Assembly: GCF_000454545.1 (NCBI RefSeq)
Contig: NZ_CM002139.1
Coordinates: forward strand, 2,714,993 to 2,729,397
Reading direction: 5' to 3'
Length of the DNA: 14,405 nucleotides
DNA from: Xanthomonas cassavae CFBP 4642
GTDB taxonomy: Bacteria; Pseudomonadota; Gammaproteobacteria; Xanthomonadales; Xanthomonadaceae
Positions 1-6,788 of the stretch are shown here, piece after piece; within the stretch, counting starts at the first letter, position 1, and each line of letters starts with the position of its first letter. Under the pieces are notes generated by a model, which did no database searches, was not told the DNA's origin, and was given only the letters and a program-made list of their open reading frames with translations. Position numbers and translations under genes: made by a program.

Positions 1-32
1 TCCGCGTCGCCGAAGGTCAGTTGCATCGTCAT
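1..32 (-). CDS. IS5-family transposase, N-terminal fragment
   Basis: Only the first 10 codons are present, reading MTMQLTFGDA, cut by the window edge. The motif MQLTFGDAE is the characteristic start of one group of IS5-family DDE transposases. The ATG at 30-32 sits only 3 bases after an AGGA sequence, whereas the second ATG at 24-26 has a better 8-base spacing, so translation may start at the second one. The catalytic domain lies outside the window. The family call is from remembered sequence similarity over a very short stretch. Confidence 0.75.
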   Translation of the reverse strand, partial: MTMQLTFGDA

Positions 33-89
33 CGTCCTGGTGCCTCTGTGCGATTGTCGCAGGATCAGGGGGAGTTGTTCAGAGTTTCC
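1..89 (-). mobile_element. IS5-family insertion sequence, one terminal end
   Basis: This is one end of an IS5-type element running off the left edge. Read on the minus strand, the outer end begins GGAAACTCTGAACAAC at base 89, followed inward by about 55 bases of leader and then the transposase start. The bases just outside the end, 90-93, are CTAG, which fits the 4-bp YTAR target used by many IS5-group elements. The element lies inside a nuclease/NTPase gene, whose reading frame runs only three more codons into the IS before a stop. The second terminal repeat and the matching CTAG copy lie outside the window, so the target duplication cannot be confirmed. The family call rests on the transposase N-terminus and the target site. 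Confidence 0.8.
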
Positions 90-891
90 CTAGTGGCGAC
101 TCGTACTGCGTCACGCCAAATGCATCGTCAATCCAGAAGAACTGAGAGGGTTCGTCAACGTTCCAACGCTCGACGATCTTGGCCGGGTCGGCCAGCTTGA
201 CTACCGATGACTTCCACTTGTCAGCCGCAGCCATTGCCAACATGGAAGCAATGGTTGTTTTTCCCGCTGCCGGTTCTCCGATGAGCAGCACAAATCCATG
301 TTCATCGAGGGCACTGACCGCTTTCCGATAGGAATCCGTGATGACAACCTTGGTCAGGTCTTCCCGCAGCGATTCAAGAACGGCGCGCGCCTGCGCGTAG
401 GCCCGTTCATCCAGGATTTGACTCAGGTCTCCCAGACCATATACACGGGGAACAAGCATCCGTAGGCGAGTGTTGTCCCTGATCTGGTCCTCTATCCAAG
501 TAGACCCATATATCAGCACATGCTTGACTCCGACTTCGATCAAGTCCGCCCTAATCTGCGCCTCCTGCTTGGCAGATACACCGGCATTCGTCATTAGGAC
601 ATAGACATCGCAAAGCCCATCAGCCGCCAGCTTGCGCACCTTGGGTATTTCGTCCGCGATGACGGACCTTGTGAGGAGCTGACTAGCCTTGCTTGAATAC
701 TTGCATTGAATGACAAACTTCCCGCTGAGCGTCTCACCCGTTGCCGGTGTCCAATTACCAGCAAAAGCGCCATCTCGCCCTGCGTCATTCGAATCCAGAA
801 ATGACTGCACGGCCTGCCCAAGCACTTCCCTCGCGATGGTGAGGCACAGCTGCTGAAAGCTATTCCATCCGAGACGGTGTAAATCGTACAT
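79..891 (-). pseudogene. Mrr-like nuclease / STAND NTPase, truncated by IS
   Basis: N-terminal part of a larger protein. Residues 1-150 look like a PD-(D/E)xK endonuclease of the Mrr type: D40 in DAGRDG and Q62-C-K64 in FVIQCKY are the expected metal and catalytic residues. A P-loop NTPase follows, with Walker A GEPAAGKTT at 205-213 and FFWIDDAFG at 251-259, the Walker B-like motif of the novel STAND NTPase group (nSTAND3-like). The frame then enters the IS5 end and stops within three codons, so the rest of the NTPase, its helical region and any C-terminal sensor repeats are missing. The start at 889-891 has a strong GGAGGAG ribosome site (894-900). Intact proteins of this design are candidate antiphage sensors of the Avs kind; that role is inferred. 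The fragment keeps its nuclease domain but probably cannot sense or oligomerise normally. Confidence 0.75.
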
Positions 892-893
892 AT

Positions 894-900
894 CTCCTCC
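894..900 (-). promoter_or_regulatory. Ribosome binding site of nuclease/STAND gene
   Basis: On the minus strand this reads GGAGGAG, two bases before the ATG at 889-891. It is the strongest Shine-Dalgarno match near the gene and fixes the start. No confident promoter was seen upstream. Confidence 0.6.
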
Positions 901-955
901 TCAAACCGAGCACACGCAACCAAGCATAAAATTCAAGAATGATTGTGCCTGTCCA

Positions 956-1069
956 CTAATCGGAAACGCACAGATCATCGGGACACTGAAGTGTCTCCTT
1001 CGCCGCAACAGGTGTGCAGGTGCCAACCAATGCAAGTGCCCACAGCAGCTTCATTGCAAATCCATCCAT
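956..1069 (-). CDS. Small secreted peptide, 37 aa, unknown
   Basis: A short gene candidate with good translation signals. The minus strand reads GAGGGGAGCAAGAT just before the ATG, so a Shine-Dalgarno sequence lies at proper distance. The product starts MDGFAMKLLWALALVG and continues to TPVAA, a typical signal peptide with cleavage expected after VAA near residue 23. The mature peptide would be only about 14 residues, with two cysteines (LQCPDDLCVSD). A second start at the internal methionine (residue 6) is possible. The family is not recognised. It sits upstream of the truncated nuclease gene on the same strand, 64 bases from its ATG. It could be a real small secreted peptide, or the remains of a longer gene. 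Confidence 0.4.
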   Translation of the reverse strand: MDGFAMKLLWALALVGTCTPVAAKETLQCPDDLCVSD

Positions 1070-1109
1070 ATCTTGCTCCCCTCATGGTAGTCGCGGCTTT
1101 TGCGTCACC

Positions 1110-1490
1110 GAGAAGCCGCACCAGGCGCTCTTCTCTTCGCGTCTTGGCGCCACGCGTGGAAGCGTCATCGCCGCACGCCGCAGCGTGAAGCTGCCAGCGC
1201 TGGCGGTCAACGTCAACGGGCCTAATCAACCCCACGGAAACCCACGACTTTGGCTTTCCCTGTGCGCGCTCTTCGGCACGACCGCGAGTTGCTACGTTGA
1301 TTCCGATAGCGGAAAAGGCAGCACCTGGAATCGGATTGAAGCCACGCCCCGACTTTGAGCACAGACTGCACGAACACCGTACCGCCCGTTCGGGCAGCAA
1401 TCCGAACGCATCTCACCGCCACCCAGGCCAGTGCCCAGGCAGCCCTTCACCACCCTTCTGGAAGCGATGTATTCCGCCGCGACCGGATCC
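1110..1490. other. Stretch without recognisable gene
   Basis: Several overlapping open frames cross this segment on both strands, but none carries a recognisable domain, good start signal or consistent coding feel. The best is a minus-strand frame at 975-1400 with some protein-like sequence (for example FNPIPGAAFSAIGINVAT), which may be a gene remnant; I cannot name it. No Fur box, tRNA or strong terminator was seen. The right end should hold the promoter of the siderophore receptor gene, but no clear -35/-10 pair was found. Confidence 0.5.
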
Positions 1491-1498
1491 TGCCATTG

Positions 1499-1504
1499 AA
1501 GGAG
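1499..1504 (+). promoter_or_regulatory. Ribosome binding site of the receptor gene
   Basis: AAGGAG lies 8 bases before ATG 1513-1515. This is the only strong ribosome site near the start of the siderophore receptor, and it points to a start whose frame differs from the body of the receptor, supporting a one-base frameshift in the signal peptide region. Confidence 0.65.
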
Positions 1505-1512
1505 CCACTCTG

Positions 1513-3692
1513 ATGACACACCTCCGCCCCGCCGCCTCTTTCGGCACCGAAAGCTGCGCACCACGCCCATCGCGGCCGTCGTCATCGCCAGCGTGTTCAC
1601 CCCGCCCAACGCGGCAGCGCAAGCGCAGGCCACCACACCCGCACCTCCCACGGCCCTGCCCACCGTGACCGTGACCGAGCAATCCGATCCAAGGCAGCGC
1701 AGCTCAACCGGGACAAAAACCGACACGCCTTTGATCGAGACGCCCCAGTCCATTTCCGTGATCCCTGCCGATCGCATGACAACGCAAGGCGTGACCAACG
1801 TGAAAGAAGCGCTCAGCTACTCCCCGGGCGTGATTCCCACGCGCTTCGGCGCCGATTCGCGCTATGACTGGATCTCGCTGCGCGGCTTCGACGCGTATGC
1901 GCCGGGCTTCTACCTGGACGGCATGCCGCTGCGCAACAACGGCAACTGGGGCATCTGGCCGATCGAGAGCTACGGCGCGGAGCGCATCGAACTGTTGCGC
2001 GGCCCGGCCTCGGTGCTCTACGGCCAGAGCGGTCCCGGCGGCCTCGTAAACGCGGTGAGCAAGCGCCCGACGGCCGAGCCCCTGCGCGAGGTGCAGGTGC
2101 AGGTGGGCGACCACGGGCGCAAGCAGATCGCGGGCGACTTCTCCGGCCCGCTGCGCGAGGACGGCACCCTGCTCTACCGCCTCACCGCGCTCACGCGCGA
2201 TGCCGAACTGCCAGCCGGCGGCATGAAGGACGACCGCACGTTCATCGCGCCCTCGCTCACCTGGAAGCCTTCAAGCGACACCAGCCTCACGCTGCTTTCG
2301 CAGTTCGGCCGCACCCGCGCGGGCGTGTTCTCGCGCACGCGCCCCGCCGTAGGCTCGCTCGTGCCCACGGCCATCGGCACGTTCATCCCGAGCGGGCTCT
2401 TCGCCAGCGACCCGACGCACAACCGGTTCGACCTTGACACCTCGATGGTCGGCACTCTGTTCGAGCACCGCATCAACGATGCCTTCACCGTGCGCCAGAA
2501 CGCGCGCTACAGCCACCTCGACGTGGACTACAGCGCCGTCCAGGGCCGCAATTTCATCACCGTGAACCCCGCCAACCCGCGCGATCCGGCCAACTTCACG
2601 ACGCTGCGCCGCACCGTGTCGGGCAGCAACGAGCGCATCCGCGCGCTGAATCTCGACAACCAGCTGGAGACGCGCCTGCGCTCGGGCGATGTGCAGCAGA
2701 CGGTGCTAGTGGGCCTGGACTACCAGCGCACGCGCATCGACCAGACCAGCTACAGCGGCGGCTCGGCCAGCTCGCTCAACATCTACAACCCCGTGTACGG
2801 CGGCGCGGTGCAGATCCCGGCCCCGTGGTACGACGGCGTCGCCACGCTGGCGCAGACCGGCTTCTACGTGCAGGACCAGATCAAGTGGCGCGACCGCTGG
2901 CTGCTGACCCTGGGCGCGCGCTACGACCGCGCCAGCAGCGAGGTGGACAACCGCCTGGACGGCAGCCACACCAAGATCTCCGAAAGTAAGGCCACCAAGC
3001 GCGCCGGCCTCACCTACCTGGCGCCGAACGGCTGGGCGCCGTACGTGAGCTACACCGAGTCCTTCGTGCCCACGGCCACGCGCAATCCCGCCACCGGCCA
3101 GCCGTTCAAGCCCGAGACCGGCCGCCAGTACGAAGCCGGCGTGCGCTACCAGCCCGAAGGCGGCAAGCAGAGCTATAGCGCGGCGATCTTCGATCTGCGC
3201 CGCAAGAACTACCTGACCGCCGATGACAACTTCGTGCCGCGCCAGACCGGCGAGGTGCAGGTGCGCGGGCTCGAACTGGAAGCCTCGGCCGAGGTGCTGC
3301 CCCGCCTGAACCTCGTGGGCTCCTACACCTACACGCCCACGGCCGAGATCACGGCCAGCAGCACCGCGCGCGAGATCGGCAAGCCGCTCACGGCCGTGTC
3401 GCGCAATGCCGCGGCGCTCTGGGCCGACTACCGCTTCCCGAACCGCATCAAGGTGGGCCTAGGCGCCCACTTCACGGGGTCGAACTACGGCGACCTGAAC
3501 GCCGCGCCGGGCAAGGTCCCGTCCTTCACGGTGTTCGACGCGATGATCGGCTACGACATCGATCGCTGGACCTTCGCGCTGAACGTGCGCAACCTGACCG
3601 ACAAGACCTACATCGGCAACTGCGACCAGTACGGCAGCTGCTACTACGGCGACGAACGTCGCATGATCGCCACTGCAACCTATCGATGGTGA
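1513..3692 (+). pseudogene. TonB-dependent siderophore receptor, frameshifted at N-terminus
   Basis: Outer-membrane receptor of the FhuA/FpvA type that would import ferric siderophores using TonB energy. The main frame opens at GTG 1593 and gives 699 residues: a TonB-box-like LPTVTVTE near residue 25, the plug domain (TPQSISVIPADRM, then ISLRGFDAYAPGFYLDG and ERIELLRGPASVLYGQSGPGG), and a full beta-barrel ending in the aromatic TATYRW. The GTG lies inside the signal peptide. Upstream in the same frame is RHRKLRTTPIAAVVIASVF, a classic signal n-region and core, but with no start codon before the stop at 1497. The well-placed ATG at 1513 (AAGGAG 8 bases ahead) is in another frame. Adding one base near 1539-1545 would join them into an intact 726-residue precursor. 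So the gene carries a one-base deletion, or the sequence has an error; without repair the protein would probably not be exported. Ligand unknown. Confidence 0.85.
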
Positions 3693-3701
3693 GAAGCAGA
3701 T

Positions 3702-3719
3702 GCCGGCCGCGCCGCCGGC
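3702..3719 (+). terminator. Possible hairpin after receptor gene
   Basis: GCCGGC is repeated as an inverted repeat at 3702-3707 and 3714-3719 around a 6-base loop, 9 bases after the receptor stop codon. No T-tract follows, so it is not a canonical intrinsic terminator. It could slow or end transcription, or be chance in GC-rich DNA. Confidence 0.25.
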
Positions 3720-3885
3720 CGTAACCTGCAGGGTGCGAGCCCGGTGGATCGAGCATCCACTGGGCAGCCTCCGAAATCATCACCCTGCCGCAATACGGTT
3801 CTGCTGCCGCGCCTATTGCCTCGCACTCATGCATCCCTCGGCCGCCATGATGGCCCGCTGGTCACGAATGACGGCCGAGGCTCGC

Positions 3886-5400
3886 ATGACGCTCTACACG
3901 ACGGACTATCTGGAGTACTACCTCACCCTCGTGGGCTGGATCGTCCAGAACGGCGTCTGGAACATCCTCGTCGCGAGCGGCGCGTTCGCCCTGCCCTTCG
4001 TCGCCATCGTGGTCCAGGAATGGCTGCGGGCGCGGGGAGAAGGCGCGGACGAAGGCAACAAGGGCGTGCTGTCGGCCGCCCGCATCGAGAACCGCGTGTG
4101 GGCTGCCGTCGTGGTGATCCTGTTCGCCGGCATCCCCTTCATCGATGTGGATCTCCAGACGATCCAGTTCGATGCGAGCCGATCCAAGCAGTGCAAGGTC
4201 GATGTGGCGACACCGCAGGATACGAGGTGGTCGCAAGCCTTCACCACGCTCAACAACCAGAGTGCGCGGGTGCCGGTGTGGTGGTTCTTCATGCATGCGA
4301 TCTCCAAGGCCGTGACCGGCGCGGCCGTTGCGGCCATCCCCTGCGGAACCGACCTGCGGCAGATGCGCATGGACATCGACAGCACGCGCATCGACGACCC
4401 GGTACTGGCCCAGGAGATGGCCGACTTCACCCGTGACTGCTACGGGCCCGCACGAGCGAAGCTCTTCATGGGACGGCCCGAGCTCTCGGAGGCCCAGATG
4501 GACGATGTGACCTGGATCGGGTCGAGCTATTTTCTGGGCACAGGCGGCTTCTACGACAGCTACCACTCCCAGACACCCCGTGCGTCATGGCCTTACGACA
4601 CGACCCGCGATGCAGGGCTGGCGCAATTACAGAACGGCGGCGGCTACCCTACCTGCAGACAATGGTGGAGCGATGGCGAGCGGGGTTTGCGCAGCCGGCT
4701 GCTGGCCCAGGTGGACTCCGGGCTCCTGGCCCGCGTGGGACGCTGGGCAAGCTTCGTTTCGCGGCAGCAGGCCGACGACGCGATCATTCGCGCCATCGCC
4801 GCGCCCCGCCAGCAAACGATGAACCAGGGACAGGCCTATGCCGACTACGGTGGCCAGGTGGACATGACCCTGCCCAATATCGTCACGCGAGGTGCGGCGG
4901 ATGTGGGCCTCGCCGCCGGCTCTGTCGGGTTCTTCCCGGCCATGGACGTCGTGCGCCAAGCCCTGCCGATGGTGCTGTCATTCCTCAAGATGGCCATGGT
5001 GATCTGCGTGCCGCTCGTCCTTTTGTTCGGCACCTACGACCTCAAGGCCGTCGTGACGATGAGCTGCGTGCAATTCGCACTTTTCTTCGTGGACTTCTGG
5101 TTCCAACTGGCTCGCTGGATCGACAGCACGATCCTGGATGCCCTTTACGGCTGGAGCTCACCGCACAGCAACTTCAATCCATTGCTGGGACTTAACAACG
5201 CGTTTGGAGACATGCTGCTGAACTTCGTGATGGCAATGATGTTCATCGTCCTACCCAGCTTGTGGATTGCCGCTTTGGGCTGGGCCGGTGTTCGCGCGGG
5301 CAACATCGCTCAGATGCTCACGACTGGCACTGAGGGTGCTCGATCCGCCGGGGGCAAGGGCGGCGACATCGGAATCAACGCAACGAAATCTCTACGGTAG
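3886..5400 (+). CDS. traG: TraG N-terminal-domain conjugation protein of ICE
   Basis: Membrane protein of the mating apparatus of integrative conjugative elements of the PFL_47xx type. The start MTLYTTDYLEYYLTLVGWIV matches the family as I remember it, and GAGG five bases before ATG 3886 supports it; the frame is open further upstream but those residues are unlike the family. The product is 504 residues. Membrane segments are near 12-40 and 68-86, then a long probably periplasmic stretch with several cysteines (SKQCKVD, IPCGTDL, RDCYGP, PTCRQWW), then three membrane segments near 360-382, 387-407 and 445-467, and a glycine-rich tail. Length and ending fit an intact gene. It converges with the DUF3742 gene with 15 bases between the stop codons. 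The transfer genes that normally precede it are absent; the siderophore receptor is there instead, so it is probably an orphaned remnant. Confidence 0.88.
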   Translation: MTLYTTDYLEYYLTLVGWIVQNGVWNILVASGAFALPFVAIVVQEWLRARGEGADEGNKGVLSAARIENRVWAAVVVILFAGIPFIDVDLQTIQFDASRSKQCKVDVATPQDTRWSQAFTTLNNQSARVPVWWFFMHAISKAVTGAAVAAIPCGTDLRQMRMDIDSTRIDDPVLAQEMADFTRDCYGPARAKLFMGRPELSEAQMDDVTWIGSSYFLGTGGFYDSYHSQTPRASWPYDTTRDAGLAQLQNGGGYPTCRQWWSDGERGLRSRLLAQVDSGLLARVGRWASFVSRQQADDAIIRAIAAPRQQTMNQGQAYADYGGQVDMTLPNIVTRGAADVGLAAGSVGFFPAMDVVRQALPMVLSFLKMAMVICVPLVLLFGTYDLKAVVTMSCVQFALFFVDFWFQLARWIDSTILDALYGWSSPHSNFNPLLGLNNAFGDMLLNFVMAMMFIVLPSLWIAALGWAGVRAGNIAQMLTTGTEGARSAGGKGGDIGINATKSLR

Positions 5401-5415
5401 CAATGGTCGCCATAG

Positions 5416-5778
5416 TCACGATTCCTCTTCGTCGCCTGGATCAATCCGGACTTCGCCTCTGTACAGGCCATATCCTGCGATGCCATCTCTCCACCGAGCT
5501 TCCTCTGTGGTGTCAAGCACATCAATGTGTGTGGCGAGCCAAATGACGGCCACTGCTGTAACCAGCACAACACCCAGCCAGAAGGCTGCATAGAGCAGGA
5601 CTCCGACCACCAGCAGCAGGACACAGGCACCCACGCCTTTCGCCAAACCGGCAGGTACCCCTGCGGCAATCAGCCTTTCCGTGACCTGCTTGCTCCGAAA
5701 GGTCAGCCAGCACCATGCTCGTCCAGCCGCCCGCCCCGCCCTGCGGCTTAGTGTTGTTTTCGGCTGCGAAATCGGCAT
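5416..5778 (-). CDS. DUF3742 family membrane protein of ICE
   Basis: A 120-residue protein: basic N-terminus (SRRAGRAAGRAW), a strongly hydrophobic region at about 46-82 (one long or two short membrane segments, VLLLVVGVLLYAAFWLG), and an acidic tail ending DPGDEEES. This pattern and its place convergent to traG match the DUF3742 proteins of PFL_47xx-type integrative conjugative elements. Function unknown; presumably linked to conjugation or its membrane complex. The ATG at 5776-5778 has an AGGAGGG ribosome site (5785-5791) at good spacing. It keeps the usual convergent arrangement with traG, so this joint is a genuine piece of the element. Confidence 0.82.
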   Translation of the reverse strand: MPISQPKTTLSRRAGRAAGRAWCWLTFRSKQVTERLIAAGVPAGLAKGVGACVLLLVVGVLLYAAFWLGVVLVTAVAVIWLATHIDVLDTTEEARWRDGIAGYGLYRGEVRIDPGDEEES

Positions 5779-5805
5779 ATGGTGCCCTCCTGCAGTTCCT
5801 CGAAC

Positions 5806-6219
5806 TCAGACGTTGAACGGGTTCCGAATCGACAGGCTCTCTTCGATGATGAGGCCGTGGTGCATGTCCTCGGAATAGAGAGTCTGGCATCCCTCAAGGG
5901 TGGCCGCCGCCACGATGCACGCGTCGTAGAACGATAATTGGTGCCGCTCCGCAAGTTGGCGCGCACGGTCATGCGCATCGACCGTCAGAGGCACTATCTT
6001 GCAGAATGATCGCACCAGCGCAAGGAATTGCCCGACTTCGTCCCAGCCCATCTTGAGCTTGCGCACGCAGACGTGGGTCACTTCATTGAGCACCTGGACG
6101 CTGATGACGGGCCTGCGCTGCAGCAAGGCCTCCGCGCCGTCCGCCTTCACCGCATCCTCCGACAGCAGGTAAAGCACCACATTGCTGTCTAGGAACACTT
6201 TGCCCTTACCCGCGGCCAT
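5806..6219 (-). CDS. vapC: VapC-type PIN-domain toxin
   Basis: A 137-residue PIN-domain ribonuclease, the toxin of a type II toxin-antitoxin pair; such toxins cut RNA, often tRNA, when the antitoxin is lost. The acidic active-site residues are all visible: D11 in VFLDSN, E46 in VLNEVTH, D99 in SFYDACIVAAA and D118 in YSEDMHHG. Length is normal for the family. The open frame extends upstream to 6498, but the start chosen is the ATG at 6217-6219, because the PIN fold begins right after it and this start overlaps the antitoxin stop by 14 bases, a common sign of translational coupling. The gene seems intact. A role in stabilising the surrounding element is inferred. Confidence 0.9.
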   Translation of the reverse strand: MAAGKGKVFLDSNVVLYLLSEDAVKADGAEALLQRRPVISVQVLNEVTHVCVRKLKMGWDEVGQFLALVRSFCKIVPLTVDAHDRARQLAERHQLSFYDACIVAAATLEGCQTLYSEDMHHGLIIEESLSIRNPFNV

Positions 6220-6439
6220 TGGCCTCGTCCCGGTTGAACTTGAAGTCCGCGGGCAACTTGCCCCGGAAGGCACGCAGCCGCTCCAACATGGCCTCCGGCC
6301 CCGGCTTCTTGCGCACCGCAAACAGACGCGGTTCATCGACGACGATCTCGATATCATCGCCCTCCCGCAGTTCCAGCGCCTCCACCAGACTCGACGGCAG
6401 GCGCACTGCCAGACTGTTGCCCCACTTCGCGACTTGCAT
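6206..6439 (-). CDS. vapB: VapB/MazE-type AbrB antitoxin
   Basis: A 77-residue antitoxin. Residues 1-45 form an AbrB/MazE swapped-hairpin DNA-binding domain, shown by MQVAKWGNSLAVRLPSSLV and the LREGDDIEIVVD segment. The C-terminal tail (about 46-77, ending FNRDEANGRG) would wrap the toxin. The frame opens at 6460, but ATG 6437-6439 is preferred because the AbrB domain begins there and because the earlier ATG lies inside the palindromic operator. It overlaps vapC by 14 bases. The antitoxin, alone or with VapC, probably represses its own promoter by binding the palindrome at 6452-6473. Confidence 0.9.
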   Translation of the reverse strand: MQVAKWGNSLAVRLPSSLVEALELREGDDIEIVVDEPRLFAVRKKPGPEAMLERLRAFRGKLPADFKFNRDEANGRG

Positions 6440-6451
6440 GGCACATCCAAA

Positions 6452-6473
6452 GATATACAAAACAATGTATATC
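6452..6473 (-). promoter_or_regulatory. Palindromic operator of vapBC
   Basis: A perfect inverted repeat: GATATACA at 6452-6459 and TGTATATC at 6466-6473, with a 6-base AT-rich centre. It lies 12 bases upstream of the vapB start, where autoregulating antitoxins bind. It stands out as the only strongly AT-rich palindrome in this GC-rich window. Confidence 0.7.
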
Positions 6474-6498
6474 CTACACCTCTAACGATCTGGCGCAA
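6471..6498 (-). promoter_or_regulatory. Possible vapBC promoter
   Basis: On the minus strand TTGCGC (6493-6498) is separated by 16 bases from TAGGAT (6471-6476), a weak sigma-70-like pair. The -10 element overlaps the operator palindrome, which would let bound antitoxin block RNA polymerase. The boxes match consensus only partly. Confidence 0.35.
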
Positions 6499-6520
6499 CC
6501 AGCTTGCTCAGTATTCGCGC

Positions 6521-6570
6521 AAAAGGGGCAACTCCGCTGCAAAAAGGGGAACGGAAGGGCCATCAAGGGG
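6521..6570 (+). repeat. Three AAGGGG units at 21-bp spacing
   Basis: AAAAGGGG at 6521-6528, AAAAGGGG at 6542-6549 and TCAAGGGG at 6563-6570 repeat with an exact 21-bp period, i.e. two helical turns, on one face of the DNA. They lie between vapB and the exporter operon. Multiple spaced short repeats of this kind occur at ends of IS21-family elements and at protein-binding arrays; which applies here is not known. Confidence 0.5.
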
Positions 6571-6788
6571 AAAGGCCCTACCTAGAAAGAGAAAAGGTTG
6601 CCTGCTCTGCGCTGCAGCATCCAAAACAGTGACGCATGCCACGGAGTCAATCCTGTTAGCAGCCACACGCGCCGTCACGCACACGTGGCGGCCGACCAGG
6701 CCACGCGAGTCACTTGCAGCGCCTCAATGCTTGTGTACCGCAACGCAGAACATCCATAGCGACCAACCGCGCGCGTGCATTCGGCAAT
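6571..6788. other. Non-coding gap before the exporter operon end
   Basis: No gene is recognised between the repeats and the stop codon of the C39 exporter. A weak hairpin (AGGGCC 6556-6561 with GGCCCT 6574-6579, 12-base loop, no T-tract) partly overlaps the repeats. I looked here on the minus strand for a leader-type precursor peptide downstream of the exporter; only an 18-codon frame was seen, without a double-glycine leader, so none is called. Confidence 0.5.

Noticed and set aside
975..1400. Open frame of 141 residues on the minus strand
   Set aside because: Some stretches look protein-like, but there is no ribosome site or recognisable domain and it competes with the better-supported short peptide at 956-1069. 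Possible remnant, not called as a gene.
1593..1595. GTG 1593 as the true start of the siderophore receptor
   Set aside because: It would begin inside the signal peptide core and would leave the protein without an export signal; no ribosome site precedes it.
3744..4436. Open frame of 230 residues on the plus strand inside traG
   Set aside because: Arginine- and glycine-rich shadow frame of the clear traG coding sequence.
6556..6579. Hairpin AGGGCC / GGCCCT as a terminator
   Set aside because: 12-base loop, short stem and no T-tract on either strand.
6720..6783. Short minus-strand frame after the exporter as a precursor peptide
   Set aside because: Only 18 codons, no leader, no double-glycine cleavage site and no good ribosome site.
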